Part shown: positions 8,301-17,277 of the stretch, piece after piece | How the letters are laid out: each line of letters begins with the position of its first letter | How positions within the stretch are numbered: position 1 is the stretch's first letter | Notes under the pieces: generated by a model | Told to the model about the DNA's origin: nothing | Databases searched by the model: none | The model's input: only the letters and a program-made list of their open reading frames with translations | Translations under genes and position numbers: made by a program | Source of the DNA: Phaeodactylibacter luteus | Lineage (GTDB): Bacteria > Bacteroidota > Bacteroidia > Chitinophagales > Saprospiraceae | Assembly (NCBI RefSeq): GCF_007993045.1 | Contig: NZ_VOOR01000004.1 | Coordinates: 62,001 to 126,000 of the forward strand | Direction of reading: 5' to 3' | DNA length: 64,000 nt

Positions 8301-8308
8301 GACCTCAT

Positions 8309-8590
8309 TTTGGGTAAAATCGAACTAAAAAAGGCATCAGATTTTGTCTTTTGTGATCTCGTAGGCCCCATTTTTACTGGTTAAACGGCCAAATTGAGAA
8401 TTGTTGGCGGATAGCCCTGATCTGTTCGCTCTATTTTTGCAGTGCCTCCTTTTTGGCCTACGCCGTAATAATGGGTTACTTTTTTAAAAGACTCTTTGTG
8501 CTGTTTTATAGCCAAAATACATGTTTTTTTTAAGTATTATCTCTAACACATAAGGGTTAAGCGTAACGACCTAATTTCTACACTTAAATC
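8309..8590. other. AT-rich spacer after brxL with an inverted fragment
   Basis: Holds GCCAAATTGAGAATTGTTG (8388-8406), an inverted near-copy of 7991-8009, and otherwise no recognisable gene. This is probably the debris of the same lost gene. Confidence 0.45.
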
Positions 8591-10627
8591 CTATACCCGC
8601 ACATAAGTCACCTCAAACCCCTTACACATCCGCTCCTCCTGCAGTGCATTCGCCAGGTTGAAAGCGTCCTTGTAGTCGTAGCGCTGGAAGATGTCCAGCC
8701 CGCGGTCAAGCAGGATTTTCCAACCGGTGTCTGTTTCTATAGAGCGGGCGTGTTGGGTGCCTTGTGGTTCGATCTCGTAGTCCATATCGATACCGGTACC
8801 CTGAAGATGAGTCTGGACTTGTATGAGGAGGCTGTCCGCTTCCTGTTTCTCCCCTGACTCGGCGTTGGTGAATACCTTTAGCCGGATTTCATCACCGACC
8901 GGCTTGATCCGGTATAGCATTTCGCAAAACTCCATCAGGTTTTTGACCTGGTGGAATTTCCGGAGGTAAGGGTCGATCAGGTGTATTTCGGTGGCGCCTT
9001 TGAGATAGGGTGCAAAGAGCCGCTGATAACTGATGCCTTTCTGGTTTTCCTTGATCACGATGTGCTGCTCCTCGGGCTCAGGGGCTGAGGGTGCCTTGCC
9101 TGGAGCAGCCTGGTCTTCAGCCGTGGTGGTTTCTTCTTCCTCTTCGGACATCTGGCGCACTAAATTATACTGAAGCTCTTCCAAGGTGAATACTTCCACC
9201 CGCTTGCCCGTCTCCAGGTCCTTATACGCAAACCGCACCTCCCGCTCCCGGAAGGTCTCGTCCATCTTCATGAGCTGCAACTTGACGCGGCGTCGGCTCT
9301 CGATGGCAAATTCCAACAGCTCTTTGACCTCTTCTTTTGTACACGACTGGTGCGGGTACAATACTTTCATGAGTCCGCTAAAGGTCTTTTGGATGGCTAC
9401 CTTGTCACGGGTGGTGATGGTGTCGTCTAATTTGAAGTAAGCATTGTAAGCATCCGAGTAGTCCAGTGTGCGCATATACCGCAGTACCTCCGCCAGGTAA
9501 TCGACTACAAAACCAAAGCCCTGAGTAAACATCTCTCCCCGGATAATTTCCACTTCCCAACCGGGCAGATAACTGTGCAGGCGATCCAGAAAGGCCGTGT
9601 CGTAATAGGCAGGAGGAAGTTGTTCGAATAAATCAGAATGCTTGAGCATGTAAGCCACTGACCGCTTGGTATTACCGATGAAAGACATGGAAGCTTCTGC
9701 CCCCATTGACTCCCTGCCCCGGCTAAAGCTCTGATTGGCCATATAGTTTTTCATGATATCCACCAGCCCTTTGGGGATGCGCTTGTCCGGGCCGGCAAAC
9801 TCATCGAAGGCAACGGAATCCCAGTAACCGACCAAGCCAATCTGGCCGGTGCTGTTGTTGACAAACAGCTTAGCGGCTGTGACCTCGCCTCCGGAAATCA
9901 GCATGCCGTGAGGCGAAAACTCAGAGAAAATATGGGACTTACCGGTTCCCTTGGGCCCCAGCTCTATGAGGTTGTAATTGCGCTCGCAGAAAGGGATCAG
10001 CCGGGTGAGCTGCAGCAGCTTATTGCGTTGCCCGAAGTGTTCCGGGTTGAAACCAATGCTTTGCATCAGAAAACCAGCCCACTCTTCCGTTGTAAACCGG
10101 GCTCTTTGCTGCTTGTATTGCTCAAAGTCAAAATTGGACAACTGTATTGGCTTGACTTTTTCAATCAGCCAGGGCGTAGCATCCCGCTCATCGGAGGGGA
10201 AGTAAGCCATATCGATCAGGCACCATACGCCACCGGTGAGCAGCTTTGGGAACTTTCGCACCCAGTCGTCTGATATGACGACTTTGCGGAGCCCCAGATT
10301 GGTAAAGGAGGCCTCGTGCACATCCCGGCGGTCATTGAGTGCTACGGTGATGCGGTCAATTATCCGGTAATTGCCCTTATCCCGGATGGTGGACTTGACC
10401 AACTCGGCTTCCTCCCGGTGCACATAGTGCCGGTTGATGATCTTGCGCACATTTTCGACGCCCTTTTCAATGGAGGCTTCATCGTCTGTAGCGCAGTATT
10501 GCCCCAGCAGGTATTCCAATACGTAAGTCGGGACCACAGCATTACCTTTGACTTTAGCGGTCAGGTCTTTGCGTACCACACGCCCGGGAAAATGCTCGTT
10601 AATCTTTTCGTCTAGTGTAGGTATCAT
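8591..10627 (-). CDS. brxL: BREX protein BrxL (Lon-like AAA+ ATPase)
   Basis: A 678-residue BrxL-type protein, the last gene of type 1 BREX phage-defence clusters. In characterised systems BrxL is a DNA-binding AAA+ oligomer needed for phage restriction. Visible are an N-terminal alpha-helical region (LDEKINEHFPGRVVRKDL), the Walker A block LGPKGTGKSHIF (about residue 243), AFDEFAGPDK (Walker B, about residue 290), and FIGNTKRSVAYML (sensor). The Lon-like C-terminal fold follows (HIVIKENQKGISYQRLFAPYL). It overlaps the end of pglZ by 4 bp (ATGA), indicating translational coupling. Length and order are as expected for type 1 BREX. Confidence 0.92.
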   Translation of the reverse strand: MIPTLDEKINEHFPGRVVRKDLTAKVKGNAVVPTYVLEYLLGQYCATDDEASIEKGVENVRKIINRHYVHREEAELVKSTIRDKGNYRIIDRITVALNDRRDVHEASFTNLGLRKVVISDDWVRKFPKLLTGGVWCLIDMAYFPSDERDATPWLIEKVKPIQLSNFDFEQYKQQRARFTTEEWAGFLMQSIGFNPEHFGQRNKLLQLTRLIPFCERNYNLIELGPKGTGKSHIFSEFSPHGMLISGGEVTAAKLFVNNSTGQIGLVGYWDSVAFDEFAGPDKRIPKGLVDIMKNYMANQSFSRGRESMGAEASMSFIGNTKRSVAYMLKHSDLFEQLPPAYYDTAFLDRLHSYLPGWEVEIIRGEMFTQGFGFVVDYLAEVLRYMRTLDYSDAYNAYFKLDDTITTRDKVAIQKTFSGLMKVLYPHQSCTKEEVKELLEFAIESRRRVKLQLMKMDETFREREVRFAYKDLETGKRVEVFTLEELQYNLVRQMSEEEEETTTAEDQAAPGKAPSAPEPEEQHIVIKENQKGISYQRLFAPYLKGATEIHLIDPYLRKFHQVKNLMEFCEMLYRIKPVGDEIRLKVFTNAESGEKQEADSLLIQVQTHLQGTGIDMDYEIEPQGTQHARSIETDTGWKILLDRGLDIFQRYDYKDAFNLANALQEERMCKGFEVTYVRV

Positions 10628-13122
10628 AGGTCAAATTCATCAAAGTCTTTGTCAAAAGCGATCAGCATGGTGAAGGCGTACTCCTGGTAACGGCTGCCCG
10701 ACTCGTCTTCCATCCGGAGGTAAACTTCCTGATTTTGGAACTGCTCCGCTTCCTGGGTGAACTGGAACGTCAGTTTCTGCTCTCTTAGCCGCTCTTCTGT
10801 GGCCGTGCTGCCGAAAACAACTTGCTGTGCATCGGAGATCAGCTTTCCGGAAGGCGCCACAAAACTAATCCTTAAAGTGCGTGGACGGGCCTTGCCGCCT
10901 ACAGGCTGCGTTTGATAGAAGGAGAGTACAACCTGGTAGGTGGTAATGCGGCTCACCGTTTTGATGAGTTCCACATCCACCCCTCTGATTTCGTCTGCCT
11001 TGTTCCGTGTCTTTTTGAAATGGATCAAAGGAACCAGGCACTCCTGTAAACTTAGCCCTCCGTGGACGTACCGGCTGCCGGAACCAGACTGCCGCATGCG
11101 GTTGACGGAGTTGGAAAAGGCCACTTCGAGATTCCCGTCCAGCTCTAACTCGGCAGCAGCCGATAGCGTAACGCCTTTCTCCGCCGATAACGCCTGCCCT
11201 AATACAAAGCGGCGGTCTTGCTTGTGGATATCCCCTTGTACCTTCACGTTGGAAAAGTCGCTCTCCGCGATGGGGGTGTACTGATACAGATATCCATGAT
11301 CGGCCGTTATCAGGACATTATTACCATTGATATTCGCAATTTTAGTGAGCAGCTCAATGATATGCTCAAACTCCTCCTCGGTACGGCGGAAGACTTTTTC
11401 TTCCTCCTGTTCGCCCGCCTTATCGATGGTGTTGGAGTAAATGTACACAACCTGATAGGGCGCTACCCATTTGCGTCCGGTGTGAGAAGGGGATGCGGCT
11501 TTCTTGAAATCTGCTGCTGTAATGGCAATTGCTTTCCCTTGTGCTGCCTGCTTCAGTATTTTATCCCGGTTGCGGGTGCCCTGTGTGCTCACGCCATCTG
11601 CCCACACCACCCCGTCCGGCTTCAGCTCCAGCTTTTCATGAGGCAATAGCGCAGCCATCCCCAATTGAGTATAGGTCGGTGCTGCCGCTACCATGGGCTC
11701 CAGGTTAGCCTCAAACCGGCTCACTTGCATTAGCCGGTCCGTTAATTCTGCCCCTGATTCGTAGCGCAGGGCATCTGAGATGATGACGAAGATTCGGTTA
11801 TCCCGGTCCAGAAAGGGCTGTACCGCCTCTTTCCAGAACTGCCGCTGCTGCCGAATACCGAGCGCTTTTAAGCAGGACGCATTGCCCAGGGCTTCCTGCC
11901 AGCGGTCACCCAGCCTGAGCAGGAAGCGATTGGTGTACAAGCGCTCAATCTTTTCCTGCAACTCCAGGAGCAGCCCCTGTTCCCCCGCCTGCTGAAAGCT
12001 CAGGATGAAGTTGCGGTAGCGCATATCAATTTGATACAGCTGCTTGCTGTACCGCTGTGCAGCATCCGGGGCGTCATCGAAATGCAGGTCTAATTTATCC
12101 TGATCCTGCAGGAACAGAATAGCATGCTCCAGCGCCTTGTAGTGCGCCTCATACGTTTCCGCCCAGTAGGTGAAGCGGCGGCGGTTGATATACCCCAGCA
12201 TTTTTTTGTAGTCGGGTTGATCCCTAAGGAGGTTGTCCCTTATCTGCCGGAGTATCTGCTGATCGAAGGCTTCATAGGTATCGTAATCGAGCAGGTCTTG
12301 TACAGGTCTGTCCATAATCCAGTCCTGTACATGCCACTCTTCCGCAAACCGGCGGGAGAACCACTCGAAAGCTTCTTTTTTGGAGGCACTGTCCTTCCAG
12401 CGCTTCATGAATACCATGGCGTCATTATTCAGCCTTGGCGTTTCGCGCTCCAACAGGGGGCTTGTTTCTGTCTGAAACAGGGCTTTGGCAACATCCAATA
12501 TGGAAGGCGACTCGTGCTGATATCCGAAACGGCGGCGCAGCGCCTCCCAAAGCGGCGGCAATAATGCGTATTTCTCTAAATCCTGAAAGCCGGGCTGTTC
12601 CTGCCCCTCTGCGGCCTCTGACAATAACTCCAGCAGCATAGCTTCTGCATCAGGAGGGGTACCCAGGGTAGCAGCGATGATTTTTTGAGCATAACGTTGC
12701 GGCGTTTCCTCTGCCGGTCGGGTCAACCGCTGCAGCGCTGCCCGCCGGTCTTTGGCATGAAAGAATGCAATATGCTTAGACACCAATGGCTTGAATGCTA
12801 TATCCAGCCCCAGCTCCTGCAGATACATAGCCGAGGCATCCGTAGTGAAGACATGGTTGGCCAGACAAAGGTCCAGGAGCCAGTTGTGCTCATTTTCCGG
12901 GCGGGCATAAGGAAAGAAAAGCAGGAATTTTTCCTTAGGCGCTTTTCGGAGGACCAGGTATTTGATCCGGAATTCATCGTGCTCTACCTTAATTTTATTG
13001 ACCTCAGGCAGCACGACTGCATTGAACTCGGACTCCATTTCCACGGCTTCTTTGCCGCCATACCAAAGGACAATACGCTTATCATCGAAAATCTGCTTAA
13101 GGGAATGCTCTATTCTATTCAT
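10624..13122 (-). CDS. pglZ: BREX alkaline-phosphatase-like protein PglZ
   Basis: An 832-residue PglZ/BrxZ, a signature protein of BREX. The C-terminal half carries an alkaline-phosphatase-superfamily core: IFVIISDALRYESGAEL (metal-binding Asp, about residue 450), VAAAPTYTQLGMAALLPH (nucleophile region), and VLITADHGYLYQY (metal-binding DHG). The long N-terminal part is helical and family-typical. In other BREX types PglZ is required for host methylation and phage defence. It is the first gene of the pglZ-brxL block, and its upstream region is shared with a divergent three-gene set on the plus strand. It is separated from pglX by 7.5 kb of accessory genes that usually would not be there. Confidence 0.93.
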   Translation of the reverse strand: MNRIEHSLKQIFDDKRIVLWYGGKEAVEMESEFNAVVLPEVNKIKVEHDEFRIKYLVLRKAPKEKFLLFFPYARPENEHNWLLDLCLANHVFTTDASAMYLQELGLDIAFKPLVSKHIAFFHAKDRRAALQRLTRPAEETPQRYAQKIIAATLGTPPDAEAMLLELLSEAAEGQEQPGFQDLEKYALLPPLWEALRRRFGYQHESPSILDVAKALFQTETSPLLERETPRLNNDAMVFMKRWKDSASKKEAFEWFSRRFAEEWHVQDWIMDRPVQDLLDYDTYEAFDQQILRQIRDNLLRDQPDYKKMLGYINRRRFTYWAETYEAHYKALEHAILFLQDQDKLDLHFDDAPDAAQRYSKQLYQIDMRYRNFILSFQQAGEQGLLLELQEKIERLYTNRFLLRLGDRWQEALGNASCLKALGIRQQRQFWKEAVQPFLDRDNRIFVIISDALRYESGAELTDRLMQVSRFEANLEPMVAAAPTYTQLGMAALLPHEKLELKPDGVVWADGVSTQGTRNRDKILKQAAQGKAIAITAADFKKAASPSHTGRKWVAPYQVVYIYSNTIDKAGEQEEEKVFRRTEEEFEHIIELLTKIANINGNNVLITADHGYLYQYTPIAESDFSNVKVQGDIHKQDRRFVLGQALSAEKGVTLSAAAELELDGNLEVAFSNSVNRMRQSGSGSRYVHGGLSLQECLVPLIHFKKTRNKADEIRGVDVELIKTVSRITTYQVVLSFYQTQPVGGKARPRTLRISFVAPSGKLISDAQQVVFGSTATEERLREQKLTFQFTQEAEQFQNQEVYLRMEDESGSRYQEYAFTMLIAFDKDFDEFDL

Positions 13123-13335
13123 GCACGGGTTTTGTAGTCCGTGCTAAGCTAAGGAAAATAGGGAAAACCTTAGGCTAAATCGAGGATTCCCAATCATAGG
13201 TTAGTATCCTACATACGTCTATCTTGTCTTTTATCATTTAGCTTGCCATCCAACCGGGCTTTAGAAAAAAGCCTTTTAAAGCAACACTTTCTCTCTATTT
13301 TATCGTTAATTTAGGAAAACAAGCCGCTTTTGCAC

Positions 13336-13887
13336 ATGGAAGCCCTGCGAACTCTTCAAGTCCGAATTACCGGTGAGCGCAACAAACAGTCGTTGCGGCC
13401 ACAAGATCTTGATATCGATGAACTGATCAAGGCATTGGAGTATAGCCGGGATTTAGTTGCTCCCGACGGCAAATCCAGGCCTAACATTCTTGTAGAAGTC
13501 GAAGAAGGCAGTGTATTGCTAAAGCTTACCACAGCAGCGATGCTTGTCATTTCCACACAAGCATTGCTCACCGAAGTGCAAAAAACGTTTAATAAGTCCA
13601 TCTTAGCGCCTAAGCAGGCCGCTGCCCTCTCTTACTTTGATACGCTGGCGCAAAAAGAAGGATTTGATATTTCCTTTGGTACGACCACCGACGAGCCCGC
13701 GCTTACAATCAATAGAGAAAACGTTTGGGCGGATGCTCCGGAAGAAGCCGAATCCGACTACCTGAACCGGCTTATAGAGGAGGCTACGCCGCACTGGGTA
13801 TCAATTGGAGATACGGACGCGTGGTTGAAGTCCGTTCGGGCTCATAACGATCAACTATATCCGACAAGTTCAAATCCTTCTATCTAA
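13336..13887 (+). CDS. Small protein of unknown family, first gene of the ParB-ATPase/TOPRIM set
   Basis: A 183-residue soluble protein (MEALRTLQVRITGERNKQSL...). It opens with a beta-rich segment (PNILVEVEEGSVLLKL, residues about 52-67) and a short hydrophobic helix (TAAMLVISTQALL). It ends with an acidic tail region and I do not recognise the family. The start is the ATG at 13336; the frame also has a TTG two codons earlier. The next gene begins 24 bp after its stop in the same direction, so it very likely belongs to the same operon as the ParB-fused ATPase and the TOPRIM protein. It could be an adaptor, regulator or antitoxin-like partner; nothing in the sequence decides this. Confidence 0.8.
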   Translation: MEALRTLQVRITGERNKQSLRPQDLDIDELIKALEYSRDLVAPDGKSRPNILVEVEEGSVLLKLTTAAMLVISTQALLTEVQKTFNKSILAPKQAAALSYFDTLAQKEGFDISFGTTTDEPALTINRENVWADAPEEAESDYLNRLIEEATPHWVSIGDTDAWLKSVRAHNDQLYPTSSNPSI

Positions 13888-13910
13888 CTTCCCGTAAATG
13901 CGAGTTCATC

Positions 13911-16040
13911 ATGAATACCATTGTCAGACATATCAACCGGTTTGTACTTGACCCCAATAATTATCGCTTTAGGGATAGCTCTGGATACCTGCCAGTCAGT
14001 GAGGATAAAGTGGAAGATCCCAAAATACAACAACGAACCTACAATTTGCTTGTTGGTAAAAACTATGAACAGATTTCGGACTTAGTCGACTCTATGAAAG
14101 AGAACGGCTTTATTCCGGTTGACCAAATACAAGTAAAAGCCCTCTCATCTGACAATTACTTAGTTCTGGAAGGGAACCGGCGGATTGCTACATTAAAATA
14201 TCTGTTTAACGAATTCAAAAAAGGCAATGATGTCGGTAAACTAACCGAAAAAAGCTTCCGCAGCGTAGAAGTTGTCCTTAATTCAGATGAAGACTTAGCG
14301 GCCCACCTGGTGATAATGGGGCTCAAGCATATCAACGGCAACCGCAAATGGAAAGCGGTCAATCAGGCGCAGCTGATACAGGATTTAATCGAAATCCATG
14401 GAAAGTCGGAGGACGAAGTTTGCCGTTCTCTGGGAATTACCAAACAGGCATTACGCCGGGCAAGACGCACCCTGGCTTTCATCAACCGATACAAAGACAG
14501 CGACTATGGCGATCAGTTTAGCAGTGGAATGTTTTCCATTTTTGAAGAAGCCATTTCTAAACGTAATATGAAGGAATGGCTGCAGTGGAATGACGAATTG
14601 CTAATGCCTCAAAATGCCGGTAATGAAGAGCGGTTCTTTTCATGGGTTTCTTATGATGAGGTCAATGAAGGAGAAGGAGACGACATCCATATTGTCAAAA
14701 AAGAACCCATTATCACCAAGTACACACAGGTACGCGAGCTTAACAACTTTATACTTGACGAAAAGGCCGTGGCCCACATGGAGCATAGCCGCAGTATAAC
14801 GCAAGGGTATTCATTTAGCGAAGCTGTGGCCGAGTCCAAGTTCAAAAACGCCCTAAGCAATCTGCAAAGCAATGCTCAGGCACTTTTTAATTTCAGTGAA
14901 TTTATGGGGCAGACCGACTTGGATGCTGTAGCTGCAGTAAGAGATAAAATCGCACGACTCATTCCCGAAAATGGCAGCCGGGTTCGATATGGTGACGATA
15001 TTCGCCCTCATTACTTGTTCCGCTTTACTGAAAAGCACTTTTCTGCGCTACACATCGAACGCTACAACAGACTATTCGACCTGAAACTCAAAGCGATCAA
15101 TCAGGTTAACATTATAGCAGGCATTAACAATTCAGGTAAAACCTCCTTGCTGGAAGCCGTCTACAGCCTGACTCAACTGAATAATATTAAGGCCTACCTG
15201 GACATCGTCCGCTACAGGGGCAAATTTTATCAGGGGCTCAATACACAGTGGGTCGTCCGGCACCTTGGCGGCTCCATGAAAGTCAGTGGCGTTTTCAATG
15301 AGCGGCCCGTTTACTGGGAGCTCAGCCAGGAAGAAACAGACGATGACATTGATAAAACCCAGTACTTAAATAGTATTGTTTTACAAGCTCAGGTTGAGCA
15401 GGAAGCGTATGAAAGCACTGCTCACTTGTTTCAGGAAAAAGACAGTACGCTTTACTACAGAGAAATATTTGCCCTCTGCCGGTCCGCATTTACAAGCCCC
15501 TATCAGCATAATTATCACTTGCTCCGCCTGGCGCATGCACATGCTGTTCGGGAAAAAGTGATCGGTGATATTCTCCGGTTTTTGCGGGAGAAGGTGGACC
15601 CTATGCTGCAGGATATAGAATTGGTGGAAATTGCGGGTGAAAGCCGCTTTTACGTCAGTGCTCAAAATCATGACCAAAGCGTGGATATCACCCAATACGG
15701 AGAAGGGGTACAACGAATATTCGAAATCGCCCTGCTTACCGCTTATTGCAGTAACGGTGTACTCTGTATAGACGAATTTGAAAGCGCTATACACAAAGAC
15801 CTACTCGTCAGCTTCACTATGTTCTTACAAGATTTGGCGAATCGCTTCAATGTACAGATATTCCTTTCCACTCACAGCAAAGAGTGTATCGACGCCTTTG
15901 TAGAAAACGATTTCAAAAATGACCAGATCACAGCCTATGTACTCCGTGTAGGTGAAGAAGGGAACATAAAGGCCAAATACCTTGAAGGGACCCGCCTGGA
16001 GCGCCTCGTTGACAACATGAACATAGATATCCGAGTCTGA
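13911..16040 (+). CDS. ParB-like domain fused to an OLD-like ABC ATPase
   Basis: A 709-residue two-part protein. Residues about 1-230 resemble a ParB/Sulfiredoxin-type domain: the ParB-like motif LEGNRRIATLKYL (86-98) is followed by a helix-turn-helix-like region (KSEDEVCRSLGITKQALRRA). Residues about 375-700 are an OLD/AAA_15-type ABC ATPase: Walker A AGINNSGKTSLLE (402-414), a signature-like QYGEGVQRIFEIALL, Walker B GVLCIDEFESAIH (616-628), and the switch histidine in IFLSTHSKE. It lacks its own TOPRIM domain. The gene directly downstream supplies one, overlapping by one base (TGATG). Two-gene ATPase plus TOPRIM sets (class 2 OLD/Gabija, PARIS) are anti-phage systems; a ParB-type front end on the ATPase is the unusual part here. 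Confidence 0.85.
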   Translation: MNTIVRHINRFVLDPNNYRFRDSSGYLPVSEDKVEDPKIQQRTYNLLVGKNYEQISDLVDSMKENGFIPVDQIQVKALSSDNYLVLEGNRRIATLKYLFNEFKKGNDVGKLTEKSFRSVEVVLNSDEDLAAHLVIMGLKHINGNRKWKAVNQAQLIQDLIEIHGKSEDEVCRSLGITKQALRRARRTLAFINRYKDSDYGDQFSSGMFSIFEEAISKRNMKEWLQWNDELLMPQNAGNEERFFSWVSYDEVNEGEGDDIHIVKKEPIITKYTQVRELNNFILDEKAVAHMEHSRSITQGYSFSEAVAESKFKNALSNLQSNAQALFNFSEFMGQTDLDAVAAVRDKIARLIPENGSRVRYGDDIRPHYLFRFTEKHFSALHIERYNRLFDLKLKAINQVNIIAGINNSGKTSLLEAVYSLTQLNNIKAYLDIVRYRGKFYQGLNTQWVVRHLGGSMKVSGVFNERPVYWELSQEETDDDIDKTQYLNSIVLQAQVEQEAYESTAHLFQEKDSTLYYREIFALCRSAFTSPYQHNYHLLRLAHAHAVREKVIGDILRFLREKVDPMLQDIELVEIAGESRFYVSAQNHDQSVDITQYGEGVQRIFEIALLTAYCSNGVLCIDEFESAIHKDLLVSFTMFLQDLANRFNVQIFLSTHSKECIDAFVENDFKNDQITAYVLRVGEEGNIKAKYLEGTRLERLVDNMNIDIRV

Positions 16041-16921
16041 TGAAATTCATATTTGCATTCTGTGAAGGACCTCACGACGTTGCTTTTCTTTACAAAATCC
16101 TGAAATCGGAGGGGTACGTCAGCCACAATAAAAAACTAGGAGAATACCCAGCTCCAATCAATAACTTTTTGGTTAACGAAGCTACGCACAGTTCGCTCGA
16201 AGAAGTTAACCTTCAGTCAGCTACCCAGCGGCTCCTTCCTGCTGAAGTTATGAGAAAAGCAGATCCTGAACGTTTGATATTCTTATATGCCCTGGGGGGA
16301 GACAGCAGAAGCGCCGAACGTTTAAGGATTCTTCGCTTTTTACAGGATAGCTTCGCCATTTCCGATCCTGATGCGCTTTTTCCAGGCGAAGAACACAACG
16401 CGGCCGCTATTTATTTTTTTGATGCTGATGAGGCGGGTATACAAGCCCGATTTGATATAATCAATCGGGAACTTACTGAATTATGGGACGAGCCCACTCC
16501 GCTTTTATCTCCTGAAGATCTGATCGCAGAAGTTAACGGCCTACAAGTCGGTGGTTTTATTTTTTCAGCGAACGAGCAGAATACGGGGAAGCTGGAAGAT
16601 GCTCTACTCCCATTAATGCGGCTTGAAAATGAGGCGATCTTCGATGCCGCTCAGGCCTTTCTTGATGAGCACTATAATGCCGATCGCTGCAAAAAGCTCC
16701 GGTGGAGACCGGATACGGAAACCCAAGTCATGCAGGAAACCCGCTCCAGTCGCCGCCTAAAGTATGACCGCGATAAATCCATCATTGGGATTGTTGGCCA
16801 ACTACAGCAATCTGGCAAGGGTAATGGCCCCATCATTAGAGACACAGACTTCATCAACTTGCAAAAGTTGCAAAATCATGTTGTCTGCCAGGCAATAGTT
16901 AGATTCATTCGGAGGCTCTAA
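16040..16921 (+). CDS. TOPRIM-fold nuclease-like protein, partner of the ParB-ATPase
   Basis: A 293-residue protein with TOPRIM hallmarks. An early acidic strand-loop (MKFIFAFCEGPHDVAFL, Glu9) is followed by a DxD motif in IYFFDADEAGIQARF (Asp128 and Asp130). This arrangement is that of DUF3226/DUF4276/DUF4435-like TOPRIM nucleases that pair with OLD-type ATPases. In such systems the ATPase senses infection and the TOPRIM protein cuts nucleic acid (DNA, or tRNA in PARIS). The start codon overlaps the stop of the ATPase gene, so production is coupled. The C-terminal part (RSSRRLKYDRDKSIIG...) is basic and could bind nucleic acid. The target is not predictable from sequence. Confidence 0.8.
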   Translation: MKFIFAFCEGPHDVAFLYKILKSEGYVSHNKKLGEYPAPINNFLVNEATHSSLEEVNLQSATQRLLPAEVMRKADPERLIFLYALGGDSRSAERLRILRFLQDSFAISDPDALFPGEEHNAAAIYFFDADEAGIQARFDIINRELTELWDEPTPLLSPEDLIAEVNGLQVGGFIFSANEQNTGKLEDALLPLMRLENEAIFDAAQAFLDEHYNADRCKKLRWRPDTETQVMQETRSSRRLKYDRDKSIIGIVGQLQQSGKGNGPIIRDTDFINLQKLQNHVVCQAIVRFIRRL

Positions 16922-16966
16922 CAATCTGTTGGAATAGTAGGCTCAACGAGCATTAGGCAGCACGTT

Positions 16967-17236
16967 TTATTCCGTAATCATGATCAAAGCTCCGCCCAAC
17001 ACCACCTCCAATTCCACCACCTCCCGAAGCCGCCAGTCATAAGTACCGCCTAGCCGAAGGCTGACTTCTGCTTCGGTTATGCTCAATGCCCGGGCAAGAT
17101 CACTTTCCGACCAGCTCCGCTCCTGCAGAAGGGTATAAATCCGTTGGGAAAGGTCCAGATTCAGGCTCACAAAGCGTTCGATAGGCTCCGGGCCCTGCTC
17201 TGCAAAGAAGCTGGGAATATCAGGGTAAGTTTCCAT
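16967..17236 (-). CDS. Orphan HigA-like helix-turn-helix protein
   Basis: An 89-residue protein (METYPDIPSFFAEQGPEP...) clearly homologous along its whole length to the N-terminal 90 residues of the antitoxin at 19515-19943: shared IASFF/IPSFF, ERFV..NLD(L/I)SQ, and TLLQERSWSESDLA. The C-terminal tail that in that antitoxin probably binds the chaperone is absent, and no toxin or chaperone gene adjoins it. The start at 17236 is chosen by this alignment over the longer frame. Probably a stand-alone transcriptional regulator or a leftover antitoxin. Several helix-turn-helix positions are less canonical than in the paralogue. Confidence 0.7.
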   Translation of the reverse strand: METYPDIPSFFAEQGPEPIERFVSLNLDLSQRIYTLLQERSWSESDLARALSITEAEVSLRLGGTYDWRLREVVELEVVLGGALIMITE

Positions 17237-17277
17237 ACCCAGACCAACATCGATAAGGGTTCGGCAGTTCCCGGAGG

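Noticed and set aside
10180-10200. CATCGGAGGGGAAGTAAG as a second copy of the mnmE end
   Set aside because: Only about ten bases match and it lies within the brxL coding sequence.
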